From contig CP166133.1 in NCBI GenBank assembly GCA_041228285.1, forward strand, positions 1,736,001 to 1,800,000: a stretch of 64,000 nucleotides of DNA, given 5' to 3'. Origin of the DNA: Neisseriaceae bacterium CLB008. Its GTDB lineage: Bacteria > Pseudomonadota > Gammaproteobacteria > Burkholderiales > Neisseriaceae. This document shows positions 17,332 to 27,984 of the stretch, in pieces. Both the position numbers and the translations under genes were made by a program. Within the stretch, counting starts at the first letter, position 1. The number at the start of each line of letters is the position of its first letter. The notes beneath the pieces were generated by a model. It was not told the DNA's origin. It saw nothing but the letters and a program-made list of their open reading frames with translations, and searched no databases.

Positions 17332-18528
17332 CTATAGCCAGCTGGGCTGAAAGGTATCCTTAATGGATAAGCTTCTGAGCACGATACAGGTCTGCCGCTT
17401 TTCTACCGCGCACAAAATAGTCGTATCCGACAATTTCAGCGCCGCATAGCCCAAGATATAAGGTTGGGATGCTTCACTTGGCGCCGTTTGACGCACCAGC
17501 TTGGCCCCATCCGTATCTGCTCCCTGTAGCTCAATGTGCGCCACGCGCCAATGAGCCAAGTTTAGCTGTAGCTCACTGCTGTGCATCACCGTCTCATCCA
17601 ATAAATAATAGGCTGGCTCGCTTTTGTCTTCGGCCAAGCCCATTTTACTGAACAAACCAAACGGGAAGCTTTCCACGATGAACACCACCGACAAAAACAC
17701 CATAAAGGCCGACAGCAGCGAATATTTGAACTTATGCTTAAAGTAATCCCGGTCACCTCGATACACCACGTTTAAATACTCACTGTCGATCAGCACGCAA
17801 TGGGCCAGCACAAACAGCAGCAATAAGCCCATTTTCAGATGACTGCCAAAATGGGCAAAATCCAAGGACACAAACACCATCATCAAAAAGAAGGCCAAAG
17901 CGGCATAGATGGCCCAGGTAAACAAGGTCAGTAAGGCTAGGCTCAGTATTTTAAAGCCTGTGGGCTTATCCACCAGCAGGCGCATGAGCGGTCGGCCGTG
18001 GTGACGCAAAGCCAATAACCATAAAGCCAGCCCGGCCCACAACAAAGCCCAAGTGGGGTGATCCCATAAGGCAATACAAACCAAAACCAACACCAGGCTT
18101 AACACCCCCTGATGATTCAGCCAGTGTGGGCGAATCTGGGCGTGTGCCCGCCGCCGCGCCAAATCAATAGGGTGTCGCTTAGCCGACAGCCGCATCACAT
18201 CGTCGATCAGCCAAATAAAAAAATAAGGGCTCAGCAACACCGCTAAAATCGCCAAGGCCATGCTGAAAAACAGCGCCGACACGATCAACAGTAAAGACGT
18301 GTAATTAAACGCATTCAACATGAAGCTGGCCTGCCCCAGGCTCTTCAGGTAAAAGTAAATCACCGTACCGCCTAAGACCACGGCCAAAGCCGCCATCACC
18401 GACAGTGCCGACGCCACATTACCCAAAGCCGCCGACAGCGCTGGCAAACTCGGCAAGCCTAGGTGCAGGCCGGCCTTAGGCGGGTCAGCAGGCTCAACAG
18501 TCGGTTCGGGAGTAGGAATAGATGCCAT
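17332..18528 (-). CDS. Multi-pass membrane protein of unknown function
   Basis: A 398-residue protein. A proline-rich cytoplasmic N-terminus (PTPEPTVEPADPPK) precedes about seven to eight apolar segments between residues 40 and 300. A soluble C-terminal domain of about 100 residues follows, containing two cysteines (ILCAVEKRQTCIVL). I recognise no family. The start at 18528 has AGGAGA seven bases upstream; an ATG five codons earlier lacks this. It is followed by greB upstream on the same strand but separated by about 100 AT-rich bases, so it is likely its own unit. Confidence 0.7.
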   Translation of the reverse strand: MASIPTPEPTVEPADPPKAGLHLGLPSLPALSAALGNVASALSVMAALAVVLGGTVIYFYLKSLGQASFMLNAFNYTSLLLIVSALFFSMALAILAVLLSPYFFIWLIDDVMRLSAKRHPIDLARRRAHAQIRPHWLNHQGVLSLVLVLVCIALWDHPTWALLWAGLALWLLALRHHGRPLMRLLVDKPTGFKILSLALLTLFTWAIYAALAFFLMMVFVSLDFAHFGSHLKMGLLLLFVLAHCVLIDSEYLNVVYRGDRDYFKHKFKYSLLSAFMVFLSVVFIVESFPFGLFSKMGLAEDKSEPAYYLLDETVMHSSELQLNLAHWRVAHIELQGADTDGAKLVRQTAPSEASQPYILGYAALKLSDTTILCAVEKRQTCIVLRSLSIKDTFQPSWL

Positions 18529-18631
18529 GGTGACTCTCCTCAAGCTTGCGCCATATTCATAAAATCATTGATTACAATATTTATTTATACTTAATAAATG
18601 GCCAACGGCTTTAATCACAGCCTCAGCCGAA

Positions 18632-19186
18632 CTAATCGATCTTGATGTACTCGACCGACACGATTTCAATCTCTTCTTCGCCATCGGGCGTTCTAAATAA
18701 AATCACGTCGCCTTCGTATTGCTTAATCAAAGCTTTGGCCAAGGGCGACACCCAGCTGATTTTGCCCTTACTTAAGTCCAGTTCATCCACGCCTACAATT
18801 TTAATCACCTGTACGCCCAATACTTCACGCTCTATCGTCACTGTGGCGCCAAAAAACACCTGATCGGTCTTCTCTCGGGTTTCCGGGTCGACAACCAGCA
18901 CTTCTTCCAAGCGTTTGGTTAAAAATCGAATGCGCCTATCGATTTCGCGTAAGCGGCGCTTACCATAAATATAGTCACCATTCTCACTACGGTCGCCGTT
19001 ACCCGCCGCCCAGTTCACAATATTCACCACCTCGGGGCGATCCTTATGCACTAAGAACGACAGCTCATCTTTCAGCGCCTGCCAGCCTTGAGGCGTCATG
19101 TAATTTTTGCGCACCTGCGGCATGCTCACTTCCACCACAGGATCTAAATCTTCATCATCATTTTCTTTGGTAAACGCTTTATTCAT
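18632..19186 (-). CDS. greB: Transcription elongation factor GreB
   Basis: GreB enters the RNA polymerase secondary channel and stimulates cleavage of backtracked RNA. The 184 residues comprise an N-terminal coiled coil with the acidic tip in GDRSENGDYIYGKRRLREID (GreB type, with the YGKR run that distinguishes GreB from GreA) and a C-terminal FKBP-like domain ending in ISWVSPLAKALI. An extra 28 acidic residues at the N-terminus are not part of the core. GAGAGGG precedes the ATG. Confidence 0.94.
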   Translation of the reverse strand: MNKAFTKENDDEDLDPVVEVSMPQVRKNYMTPQGWQALKDELSFLVHKDRPEVVNIVNWAAGNGDRSENGDYIYGKRRLREIDRRIRFLTKRLEEVLVVDPETREKTDQVFFGATVTIEREVLGVQVIKIVGVDELDLSKGKISWVSPLAKALIKQYEGDVILFRTPDGEEEIEIVSVEYIKID

Positions 19187-19450
19187 TCTGCCCTCTCTTG
19201 ACGCCTAAAATTAAGGCTTCAATCCTTGATCATTCATTATCACATCATAGCAAATTTCGCCCATTGAGTCGGCGCCCTCACTTGATTTCCCAAACCCTGG
19301 GCCATTTCAGCAAGAAACCCCTCTTTTCGGCGCTTAAGCCCTTTTCTTGTGCCACAAAACAGCGTATCTTTAAACCCTAAGTTACAGCATGCCCCAAGCA
19401 TGCTGTCTGTCACCCCCTATAGTACAATAGATCAGAGGAACCCCTACAAA

Positions 19451-21496
19451 ATGTCACAGCTTTTGTGTCGAGAACTAAGCCTATTGGCCTTTAATCAGCG
19501 CGTCATGGCGCAGGCCGAAGACCCCTCGATCCCGTTACTGGAACGGCTTCGCTATCTGTGCATTGTGTCCTCTAATCTGGATGAGTTTTTTGAAGTCCGC
19601 GTGGCCTGGCTAAAACAGACCCATCGCGCCACTCCCGAGCGCATTTTAGTCGACGGCACCACGGCCAAAGAAACCCTGGACAAAGTACTGGCCGTCAGCA
19701 AAAACCTTATCCGCGACCAATACGCCATTTTGCGTGACCAGCTGTTCCCGGCTTTAGAAGCAGAAGGGATTAAATTTTATCGCCGTCGTGAATGGAACGA
19801 TGCTCAGCGCGATTGGATTAAGGCCTATTTCGACCGAGAGCTGTTGCCGATTCTGACGCCCATTGGGCTAGACCCATCGCATCCCTTTCCCAAACTGCTG
19901 AATAAGTCGCTTAACTTTGCCATCGAATTAGAAGGCAAGGATGCGTTTGGCCGCCCGTCGGGCATGGCCATCGTACAAGCGCCGCGCATTTTGCCGCGCA
20001 TCGTGGCGCTGCCCAAAGAATTAACCGGTGACAAAACTGGCTTTGTGTTTTTATCATCCATCCTGCACGCCCATGTCCACCCCCTATTCTTAGGCATGAC
20101 GGTCAAGGGCTGCTACCAGTTTAGGCTCACCCGCGACAGCGACTTAACCGTCGACGAAGAGGAGCTCACCAATTTACGCACGGCCATCATCGGTGAGCTA
20201 CGTGATCGACAGTACGGCGAAGGCGTTCGCCTAGAAGTGGCGGATAACTGCCCCGAGCACGTCAGCCAATTTCTACTGCGTCAGGTCAACCTAACCGAAG
20301 AAGATTTATATCAGGTCGACGGTCCGGTTAATCTGGTGCGCCTTAACGCCGTTCACGCGCTGGTGAACCGCCCCGACCTTAAGTTTACGCCGTTCACGCC
20401 TGCTCAGCCGCCAGAATTCAAAAAGAACAACCGCAGTATTTTTGCAGCGATTAAAAAGCAAGACATCTTGCTGCACCACCCCTATCAATCATTTACGCCG
20501 GTGTTGAATTTTGTGCAACAGGCCGCCACCGACCCTACCGTCGTGGCCATTAAAATGACTATTTACCGTACCGGCTCAGATTCTGAACTGGTCGAAGCCT
20601 TGGTGTCTGCCGCCCTAGCCGGCAAGCAGGTCACCGTTGTGGTCGAGCTGATGGCCCGCTTTGATGAAGAGGCCAACCTGCGCTGGGCCAGCCGCTTAGA
20701 AGATGCTGGTGCCCACGTGGTGTACGGTGTCTTTGGCTATAAGGTTCACGCCAAAATGGCCTTAATCGTGCGTAAAGAACGCAACGAATTAAAACGCTAC
20801 GTCCACTTCAGCACCGGTAACTACCATCAAAGCACGGCGCGCGCCTACACCGATTTTGGCCTCTTTACCTGCGATGATGAATTTGCCTCTGACGCTAATG
20901 ATTTATTCATTCAAATCACCGGCCTAGGCCACGCCAGCAAGCTCAACAAGCTGTTCCAAAGCCCTTTCACCCTGCACAAAATGATCTTAACCAGCATCGC
21001 CGCCGAAACCGCGGCGGCACGGGCCGGCAAGCACGCCAAGATCATCGCCAAGATGAACGCCTTAATTGAGCCCCAAGTCATCGCTGCACTCTATGAAGCC
21101 AGCCAGGCCGGCGTGCAAATTGACCTCATTGTGCGCGGCATGTGTATTTTACAGCCCGGCATCGAAGGCCTGTCCGAGAACATACGGGTGCGCTCCATCA
21201 TCGGGCGCTTCCTAGAGCATTCGCGAGTGTATTACTTCTACAACCAAGGCGCAGAAGACCTTTACATCGCCAGCGCCGACTGGATGGGCCGTAACCTCTT
21301 ACGCCGCATTGAAACCTGCGTGCCCATCCTCGATGCCAAAGTCAAAAAACGCATCATCAAAGAAGGCCTAAGCATCTTCTTACAGGACAACATCAAGGCT
21401 TGGCAAATGGACGAACACGGCGATTACCACAAGCTTCCGGTCGACGGCGAGCCCATCGACACCCAGCTGAGCCTCTTGGCTCAATATCAAAAATAA
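19451..21496 (+). CDS. ppk: Polyphosphate kinase 1
   Basis: PPK1 reversibly polymerises the gamma-phosphate of ATP into polyphosphate, at the inner face of the membrane. From the chosen ATG (19451) it is 681 residues, close to the usual 680-700. The N-terminus CRELSLLAFNQRVMAQAED, the region VAIKMTIYRTGSDSELVEAL, and the phosphohistidine His433 in GYKVHAKMALIVR are visible, with a later second histidine region (HSRVYYFYN). An upstream in-frame ATG at 19349 is rejected because conservation begins at MSQLL. It ends in a terminator shared with the TonB receptor. Confidence 0.95.
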   Translation: MSQLLCRELSLLAFNQRVMAQAEDPSIPLLERLRYLCIVSSNLDEFFEVRVAWLKQTHRATPERILVDGTTAKETLDKVLAVSKNLIRDQYAILRDQLFPALEAEGIKFYRRREWNDAQRDWIKAYFDRELLPILTPIGLDPSHPFPKLLNKSLNFAIELEGKDAFGRPSGMAIVQAPRILPRIVALPKELTGDKTGFVFLSSILHAHVHPLFLGMTVKGCYQFRLTRDSDLTVDEEELTNLRTAIIGELRDRQYGEGVRLEVADNCPEHVSQFLLRQVNLTEEDLYQVDGPVNLVRLNAVHALVNRPDLKFTPFTPAQPPEFKKNNRSIFAAIKKQDILLHHPYQSFTPVLNFVQQAATDPTVVAIKMTIYRTGSDSELVEALVSAALAGKQVTVVVELMARFDEEANLRWASRLEDAGAHVVYGVFGYKVHAKMALIVRKERNELKRYVHFSTGNYHQSTARAYTDFGLFTCDDEFASDANDLFIQITGLGHASKLNKLFQSPFTLHKMILTSIAAETAAARAGKHAKIIAKMNALIEPQVIAALYEASQAGVQIDLIVRGMCILQPGIEGLSENIRVRSIIGRFLEHSRVYYFYNQGAEDLYIASADWMGRNLLRRIETCVPILDAKVKKRIIKEGLSIFLQDNIKAWQMDEHGDYHKLPVDGEPIDTQLSLLAQYQK

Positions 21497-21504
21497 CCAC
21501 GCCA

Positions 21505-21535
21505 CAAAAAAGCTGCCCGCAAAGGCAGCTTTTTA
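21505..21535. terminator. Bidirectional intrinsic terminator ppk / TonB receptor
   Basis: AGCTGCC (21511-21517) pairs with GGCAGCT (21524-21530), flanked by A6 and T4. Confidence 0.8.
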
Positions 21536-21549
21536 GTATTTGAACCTGC

Positions 21550-24057
21550 TTAGAAGCGCATGCTCAAACCCATTTTCACCGTCCGCCCTGGCATCGGCAT
21601 GCCAATCACGGTGCCCGGATCAAAGGTATAACGGTTGGTTAAGTTGTCCACGTTGACGGTCACTTCTGCGTGCTTATTCACCTTATACTTAGCAAATAAA
21701 TCCACGATTTTCTCCGCTGGAATTTCCTCTACGGCGCGGCCACTGATGCCGGTACCGTTCAACCACCCCTTAGGATTGTGCTTGGCCGAATGGTAGCGCA
21801 AACGGGCGCCGACGCTTAAATCTCGATCGAGGAAATAGGCGCCAACGGCTAGGTTCAGCAAGCGCTTAGGCGCGATCCTAGCTGGAATCAGGCTCCACTC
21901 CCCACCGGCCTCAGAGCACACATTGGCGCTGTCTGGGCAAATTTTGGGTTTATTGTATAAAGTGGCATTAACATCAATAAAGAATCTAGGGCTGTCATAG
22001 GCTAAGCTCAGCTCATATCCCTTCATCAAGAAACGGTTGTAGTTCACAAAAGTATAGCTGGTCGAAGCCCACCAAGCCGCGCCAGGCGCACTCTTATGGG
22101 TGCCGGCCGTCACAAAATTCTTGATGTCATTGTGAAAATAATTGGCCTTAAAAGTGAGCCTATCGCTGTTGTTGATTAAGTTTTGATACTGACCTTTAAA
22201 GCCTAATTCATAGCTACGCGCATTTTCCGGCTTAAGGGGATAGTGCCAATCAAAGCTAAAGGTCTCATTCGAACTAGACCCTTCAAACAGGCTGGGGTTA
22301 CGATAACTATTGCTGTATTGAGCAAACACATCTAAGTGGTCGTCCAGATGGACCGCCAAATGGCCAAGCCAATCAAACTTCGTATGATAATCATATTTTA
22401 AAGTATCTGTCGTTTGATAGAGCTTAGAGCCATTAAAATCGGTAATCCTGCCTTTATGCAGGCGGCTATTCAGATTGACATCGGCCACAGCCGCAGCATA
22501 ATTAAGATTTAAGAACATCGATTGCTCTTCCCGCTTCGCGTCGCGACTAGACTCTCTTTGATATAAATTGCGCGGCTGCATGCGCTGCTGATCCAACGTG
22601 ACGCCATAGTTAAGCGTCAAGGGTAGGCTCGACAAAACGCTGATGTTTTGTATGTTCAAGCCATGTCGGTCATCGGCGGCACTGCCTAGGTATTGATTGC
22701 CATACATGGCGCCTGGACTCATACTTAAACCATTATACTGATGCATTTTGGCCTTCGTCTGCCAAAAGCTGGTGGTTAAATTGATTAAAGGATTGTCCGC
22801 TGGCTGATATCGATGCTCGACGCTGGAGGCACTGACGCGTGCTGAGCCCGGCATCCATTGCGGCATGTGATCGCCATCGGGCCGCTCGCTTTTAAACCAG
22901 TAAAAGGACAATACCTCGCCGGCTTTTTGCAGGTGGCGGCGGAAATTCAGCTCTAAACGCTGTGAGTCGGTCAGATTAATGCCCAGTTTGGCAATGCCAG
23001 AATCGCTTTCGTAGCTGGTATTCACCACCTCTTGACCTGGGCTGATCATGGCTTGATCGGGGTTGAATCGGTCTCGGCCTTTTTTACCGGCAAAATAATT
23101 GCCGACTTTACGGTGGTTATAGGCCGTAACAAAGTCAAAGCGTTCGTCTTGATAGGCAAAACCCACCGTAAACGCACCGTTCTTAAAATGACGCGACTTT
23201 TGGCCATCGCTTAAGGCATAGCTCTGCTGCCCCCGCTCATCACTTGGCACGTTCGGGGTTTTATTATTGTTAAACAAGCTGCCCTTTAACAAGACACCAT
23301 ATGATTGCCCGGGCAGCAAGATGTCGTCCACGCCCAGGGTTTTCATTTGCACCAATCCGCCAATCGCCCCCGTGCCGTACTTGCTCGCGCTCGCCCCCTT
23401 ATCGGTGACCACAGAACTGATTAAGTCCATGTCCACATAGGTGCGATCGCTCTCGCCTTGATAGCCTCGAAAGGTATGGGTCGACTGCAAACTGCCGTCA
23501 ATGTATACCGGCACGCGTCCTTCGCCCTGCACCCCACGAATGCCGATGTCCAAAGCCCCCGCCTCATTGCGCAAACTATTCACCTGAACCCCAGAAATCC
23601 CTTGGAACACATCGCCGTTACCGGTGCCCCGATAGCGCTCAAGCTGTTCTTTATCTAAATAAACCCGGCCAGGGCTTGGGTTTACTTGGCGGCTGCCGAT
23701 GACGATCACATCCTCGATATTGCCTGCTCCGGTAGCGGCAGTATCCTGGGCCGAACGGATGCTATAGGTGCCATTCTCGGCGACCAATCGCAGGTTATGT
23801 CCCGCCAATAGCTGACGCAGCCCTTTAGCCGGTGTATACGAGCCTTGTAGGCCCTTGGTGGTTAAACCCTGAGTCAGGCTGGGTGAAAAGGCAAGATTGA
23901 TGCGGCTGGCCTGAGCGAATTGATTTAAAGCATTCGCCAGCTGTCCAGCCGGTATGGCGTAGCTCGTGGCAACTTCTTCGCCCTGAGCTGCCTGCGCTTG
24001 CCCTAGCCCCATCGCCAGCAGGCCAGACACCAACAGCGCTATTTTATTTTGAGTCAT
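21550..24057 (-). CDS. TonB-dependent outer-membrane receptor with STN signalling domain
   Basis: An 835-residue receptor for an iron complex. Signal peptide 1-23 (ends AQAAQG); a secretin/TonB short N-terminal domain about 48-100 (LNQFAQASRINLAFSPSL), which in FecA-type systems contacts the anti-sigma factor; a TonB-box-like EDVIVIGSR near 115; plug with YGTGAIGGLVQMKT near 226; then the barrel ending in phenylalanine (KMGLSMRF). The STN domain and the adjacent fecR/fecI genes make it a transducer. The ligand (siderophore, haem or other) cannot be told. A CPDSANVC pair in one loop may form a disulfide. Confidence 0.93.
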   Translation of the reverse strand: MTQNKIALLVSGLLAMGLGQAQAAQGEEVATSYAIPAGQLANALNQFAQASRINLAFSPSLTQGLTTKGLQGSYTPAKGLRQLLAGHNLRLVAENGTYSIRSAQDTAATGAGNIEDVIVIGSRQVNPSPGRVYLDKEQLERYRGTGNGDVFQGISGVQVNSLRNEAGALDIGIRGVQGEGRVPVYIDGSLQSTHTFRGYQGESDRTYVDMDLISSVVTDKGASASKYGTGAIGGLVQMKTLGVDDILLPGQSYGVLLKGSLFNNNKTPNVPSDERGQQSYALSDGQKSRHFKNGAFTVGFAYQDERFDFVTAYNHRKVGNYFAGKKGRDRFNPDQAMISPGQEVVNTSYESDSGIAKLGINLTDSQRLELNFRRHLQKAGEVLSFYWFKSERPDGDHMPQWMPGSARVSASSVEHRYQPADNPLINLTTSFWQTKAKMHQYNGLSMSPGAMYGNQYLGSAADDRHGLNIQNISVLSSLPLTLNYGVTLDQQRMQPRNLYQRESSRDAKREEQSMFLNLNYAAAVADVNLNSRLHKGRITDFNGSKLYQTTDTLKYDYHTKFDWLGHLAVHLDDHLDVFAQYSNSYRNPSLFEGSSSNETFSFDWHYPLKPENARSYELGFKGQYQNLINNSDRLTFKANYFHNDIKNFVTAGTHKSAPGAAWWASTSYTFVNYNRFLMKGYELSLAYDSPRFFIDVNATLYNKPKICPDSANVCSEAGGEWSLIPARIAPKRLLNLAVGAYFLDRDLSVGARLRYHSAKHNPKGWLNGTGISGRAVEEIPAEKIVDLFAKYKVNKHAEVTVNVDNLTNRYTFDPGTVIGMPMPGRTVKMGLSMRF

Positions 24058-24170
24058 GTGTGTGCTTTCTTGTGAATGAGTTCTGATGCCTAATTAACGA
24101 ACCAAATCGATAAGTAGCTCAAACAAACACAAGAAATAATCATAAATAATTGTTTTGATAGATGATTTAA

Positions 24171-25178
24171 CTAATCAGCGAACGAGACGGTCAGATAATA
24201 AGATGTAAAGCCCCCGATCTGAATCGGGTAGGCGCTTTGAATGGTCCGCAACGCCGCTACGGCATCGTTAAGGGGGAAGACGCCGGAGATACGATATTGC
24301 CTCATCTGGGCCTCATCGTAACGAATCAGGCCACGGTGATGCTGATTTAAATGCTGCAGCAACACCGACAGCGGCATGTCTTTGGCCACCAGCTGTCCTT
24401 GCGTCCAAGCCACCTCATCATCTGCGTCCACCGCCATAACAGGACCGACGCCAGCAGCCGACAACACACTGCGTTGATTCGGCCCAAGGTCGACACAGTT
24501 TGCCGGCGCGTTCACGGCCCGAGGCACGCAGCTGCGCACCCGCGATTCAACTACGGTAACCGCTGTCTGCTGTGGCGTACGCTGTACGCTGAAGGCTGTG
24601 CCCAAAGCCTGGGCTTGACCATGTTCGGTTACAATGACAAAAGGCCGCTGCGGGTTTTTAGCCACGCGCGCATACACCGTTCCCTGCAATAAGGTGATTT
24701 GACGGCGGTTATCCGTATAGGCCACGTCAATCGCCGTGTCGCTACCCAAAATCAGCTCACTGCCATCGGCCAAGCGTACCTGCTGACGCTCTCCTAGGCC
24801 ACTGCGATGGTCGGCCATCAGCCAAGTGCCCCAATGGCTTTGCAACAGCACCCCAAGGCCCAAGCACAGCAATACGGCAGAAGCCAATGTCTGCTTATGC
24901 CGCTTAGCCTGCTGGCGTAAATAAGGCCGCGCCGAAGCAAACACATTCGGCTCGGCCTGTAAAACAGCCAGCTTTTGTAAGGCAGCAGCCGCCGGTTCGC
25001 TGCCTGCCTGCCAGCCTTGGTGCATACTGGCCAAGGTGGCCCAAGCAGCTTGATGCCGCCCGTCAGCCGCTAACCAAGCTTGAAAAGCCTGATCCTGAGC
25101 GGCATCCTGTTCGGTATCGATAAAGTGTAGGTGCCATTCAATGGCGGCCTTAATTTGTTCGTCGGTCGGTTGCATCAT
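24171..25178 (-). CDS. FecR-family anti-sigma factor
   Basis: A 335-residue inner-membrane signal relay. Residues 1-75 form the cytoplasmic DUF4880-like part (AAIEWHLHFIDTEQDAAQDQAFQAWL), with a membrane helix about 90-110 (TLASAVLLCLGLGVLLQ). The periplasmic FecR domain follows (QVRLADGSELILGSDTAIDV, VYARVAKNPQRPFVI) and an STN-like end that receives the receptor signal. The ATG overlaps the stop of the sigma factor gene by four bases (ATGA); a farther upstream start inside the sigma gene is less likely. Confidence 0.9.
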   Translation of the reverse strand: MMQPTDEQIKAAIEWHLHFIDTEQDAAQDQAFQAWLAADGRHQAAWATLASMHQGWQAGSEPAAAALQKLAVLQAEPNVFASARPYLRQQAKRHKQTLASAVLLCLGLGVLLQSHWGTWLMADHRSGLGERQQVRLADGSELILGSDTAIDVAYTDNRRQITLLQGTVYARVAKNPQRPFVIVTEHGQAQALGTAFSVQRTPQQTAVTVVESRVRSCVPRAVNAPANCVDLGPNQRSVLSAAGVGPVMAVDADDEVAWTQGQLVAKDMPLSVLLQHLNQHHRGLIRYDEAQMRQYRISGVFPLNDAVAALRTIQSAYPIQIGGFTSYYLTVSFAD

Positions 25179-25702
25179 GAGGCTTGGTAGATATGATAAC
25201 AGCGAAACAAACATTGGCTAAGCTCGCGCTTAACGGTGGCTAAAGACAAGCCTAGACGGTGACCAATGTCTAACTGTTTGAGGCCCTCAAAATAGAAGCA
25301 CCAGAATATTTGCTTTTGCCGATCGCTACACTGCTCTAGCGCCTGTGACAGCGAGGTCAGGGTTTGAATCGCCATCACATGCGCCTCAACATCGTATTCG
25401 CTGGCCCCGCCGTGTAAGTCTCTCAGGCTAGCCCAATAACCTTGCTCGATCACGTCATGGCGAATCTTATCAATAAACAAACGCTTCGCCACCACCTGTA
25501 ATAAGGCACGCGGATTCTCCCGAATCGCCTGCGAGGTTTGTTGGCTCACCGTCACCATCACCTTTACAAACGTATCTTGCGTGATGTCTTCAGCCACGTG
25601 CACATTACCGGTTTGAAAACGGATAAGCTGTAGCAGCCACGGCGCATGCAGCCGATAGAAGCCATCCCACTCGGGCATGGTCAGGGTTGATTGAATCACC
25701 AT
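25175..25702 (-). CDS. FecI-like ECF sigma factor
   Basis: ECF sigma factor of about 175 residues. Region 2 includes AEDITQDTFVKVM, and region 4 is a helix-turn-helix (LKQLDIGHRLGLSLATVKRELSQCL). It should transcribe the downstream TonB receptor gene after release by FecR. The start is uncertain: the longest reading begins at 25744 inside a Fur box, so I prefer the ATG at 25702; ATG 25678 (MPEWDGFYR, where family similarity begins) is also possible. No clear ribosome-binding site. Confidence 0.85.
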   Translation of the reverse strand: MVIQSTLTMPEWDGFYRLHAPWLLQLIRFQTGNVHVAEDITQDTFVKVMVTVSQQTSQAIRENPRALLQVVAKRLFIDKIRHDVIEQGYWASLRDLHGGASEYDVEAHVMAIQTLTSLSQALEQCSDRQKQIFWCFYFEGLKQLDIGHRLGLSLATVKRELSQCLFRCYHIYQAS

Positions 25703-25729
25703 ACTTTGAATTAAAACGCAGCCGTTAGT

Positions 25730-25748
25730 AATAATGATTATCATTATA
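25730..25748. promoter_or_regulatory. Fur box with overlapping -10 upstream of the fecI-like gene
   Basis: AATAATGATTATCATTATA differs from an ideal 19-bp Fur palindrome at only a few bases. A minus-strand TATAAT overlaps it. Iron-bound Fur should block this promoter. Confidence 0.8.
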
Positions 25749-25792
25749 TATTAAATAATCCGCGCGACGCTAGCTGTTCTCAACGCCAGACG

Positions 25793-25817
25793 CAAAAAAG
25801 CCGCCCTAAGGCGGCTT
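25793..25817 (-). terminator. Intrinsic terminator after pnp
   Basis: AAGCCGCC-CTAA-GGCGGCTT; T6 follows on the minus strand. Confidence 0.85.
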
Positions 25818-25833
25818 GATGACGCAGCGCTGA

Positions 25834-27939
25834 TTACTCAGCAGCAGGCGCGTCTAGCAATGCTTTGATCGACAAGCGAACGCGGCCACGATCATCTACT
25901 TCGATGGCTTTAACGGTCACGTCTTGGCCTTCTTTCAAGTAGTCGCTCACGTTTTTAATACGTTCATGAGCGATCTGGCTGATGTGCACAAGGCCATCTT
26001 TACCAGGCATCACAGACACGATGGCGCCCACGTTGTTGTCCAAGATTTTCACCACAACGCCTTGATAGGTTTTACCCACTTCAACTTCAGCGGTGATTTC
26101 TTCAATACGGCGGCGTGCTTCGTCAGCGCTTTCTTGCGTAGTTGCTGCAATCACGATGGTGCCGTCGTCTTCAATATTGATCTCGGTATTGGTTTCTTTA
26201 ATCAAACCACGGATGGTTTCGCCACCTTTACCGATCACGTCACGGATCTTGTCTTGGTTAATTTTCATGGTGAACAAGCGAGGTGCGTGCGTAGACAGCT
26301 CTTGCGGGCCGTCAACGGCTTCAGCCATTTGTGCCAAGATGTGCATACGGCCTTCTTTGGCTTGGTCTAGCGCCACGTTCATGATCTCTTTGGTAATGCC
26401 TTGGATTTTGATGTCCATTTGCAAAGCAGTAATACCGTTTTTGGTACCGGCTACTTTGAAGTCCATGTCGCCCAAGTGGTCTTCGTCACCCAAGATGTCG
26501 CTCAATACGGCAAAGCGGCTGTCTTCTAGGATCAAGCCCATGGCCACGCCAGCAACGTGATCTTTCAAAGGCACGCCAGCAGACAATAGCGCCAAGCAAC
26601 CGCCACATACAGAGGCCATTGAAGAAGAACCGTTAGATTCGGTAATTTCGCTCACCACACGCATGGTGTAGCTGAATTCTTCAGCAGGAGGCAATACCGC
26701 CAACAAAGCACGTTTGGCCAAGCGACCATGACCGATTTCGCGGCGTTTAGGGCCCATCATACGGCCTACTTCACCCGTAGAGTACGGAGGGAAGTTGTAA
26801 TGCAGCATGAAGCGGTCGGTGTATTCGCCGCTCAAAGCGTCAATGATTTGTTCGTCACGTTGCGTGCCCAAAGTGGCCACGGCCAAGGCTTGGGTTTCAC
26901 CACGGGTAAACAAAGCAGAACCGTGGGTGCGTGGCAACACGCTGGTTTGAATGTCGATCGGACGAATGGTGCGGGTATCGCGACCGTCAATGCGAGGCTC
27001 ACCGGCCAAAATTTGGCTACGAACCACGTCTGATTCCAAAGCTTTAAACAAACCTTTAATTTGGTTCGCGGTCAAAGTATCGGTGTCTTCAGTAATCAAG
27101 GCAGCTTCTACCACGGCCCAAGCTTCGTTGATTTTTTGGGTGCGGGCTTGTTTTTCACGAATTTTAAACGCTTCTTTTACAGACTCACCGGCTAATTCAC
27201 GTACTTTAGCGGCCACGTCAGCATTGACTTCTTGCGGTGCCCAATCCCAAACGGCTGGGTTCACTTCGTCGGCAAATTCGTTGATGGCCTTAATCGCCAC
27301 TTGCATTTGGTCATGACCGTACACTACGGCGCCCAACATCACTTCTTCTGACAATTCGTTGGCTTCAGACTCAACCATCAATACGGCTTTTTCAGTACCG
27401 GCAACCACTAAATCTAATTGGCTATCAACCAATTGGGTTTTGCTTGGGTTCAATACATATTGACCGTCAACATAGGCCACGCGCGCGGCACCAATTGGGC
27501 CAGCAAACGGTACGCCAGACAGCAACATGGCGGCAGAAGCACCCAGCAAGGCAGGAATGTCAGAATCAATTTCTGGATCCATAGAGATCACCATCGCCAC
27601 CACTTGGATGTCGTGGTAGAAACCTTCTGGGAATAAAGGACGAATCGGACGGTCGATCAAACGACTGGTTAAAATTTCTTTTTCGCTTTGACGACCTTCA
27701 CGCTTGAAGAAGCCACCAGGGATTTTACCCGCAGCGTAGGTACGCTCTAGGTAATCTACGGTCAAAGGGAAGAAATCTTGGCCTGCTTTGACGTTTTTAG
27801 CCGCAACCACGCTCACCAATACCACGGTATCGCCCATAGAAACTTTAACCGCAGCAGACGCTTGGCGCGCGATTTCACCGGTTTCTAGGGTAACGGTTTG
27901 GTCACCGTAGGTAAAACTTTTAACAATTTTTTGGAACAT
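25834..27939 (-). CDS. pnp: Polyribonucleotide nucleotidyltransferase (PNPase)
   Basis: PNPase degrades RNA 3' to 5' by phosphorolysis and works in the degradosome. The 701 residues show two RNase PH-like halves ([20 protein letters not shown] in the first; [19 protein letters not shown] and [13 protein letters not shown] in the second), then KH near 555-610 ([15 protein letters not shown]) and S1 near 620-690 ([16 protein letters not shown]). The length is standard. It is the last gene of the rimP-to-pnp group, after rpsO, with its own structured leader. Confidence 0.97.
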   Translation of the reverse strand: MFQKIVKSFTYGDQTVTLETGEIARQASAAVKVSMGDTVVLVSVVAAKNVKAGQDFFPLTVDYLERTYAAGKIPGGFFKREGRQSEKEILTSRLIDRPIRPLFPEGFYHDIQVVAMVISMDPEIDSDIPALLGASAAMLLSGVPFAGPIGAARVAYVDGQYVLNPSKTQLVDSQLDLVVAGTEKAVLMVESEANELSEEVMLGAVVYGHDQMQVAIKAINEFADEVNPAVWDWAPQEVNADVAAKVRELAGESVKEAFKIREKQARTQKINEAWAVVEAALITEDTDTLTANQIKGLFKALESDVVRSQILAGEPRIDGRDTRTIRPIDIQTSVLPRTHGSALFTRGETQALAVATLGTQRDEQIIDALSGEYTDRFMLHYNFPPYSTGEVGRMMGPKRREIGHGRLAKRALLAVLPPAEEFSYTMRVVSEITESNGSSSMASVCGGCLALLSAGVPLKDHVAGVAMGLILEDSRFAVLSDILGDEDHLGDMDFKVAGTKNGITALQMDIKIQGITKEIMNVALDQAKEGRMHILAQMAEAVDGPQELSTHAPRLFTMKINQDKIRDVIGKGGETIRGLIKETNTEINIEDDGTIVIAATTQESADEARRRIEEITAEVEVGKTYQGVVVKILDNNVGAIVSVMPGKDGLVHISQIAHERIKNVSDYLKEGQDVTVKAIEVDDRGRVRLSIKALLDAPAAE

Positions 27940-27984
27940 TTAGACGTCCTTTTTAAGGAAGACAACGATGTGGCTAAAACCCTA

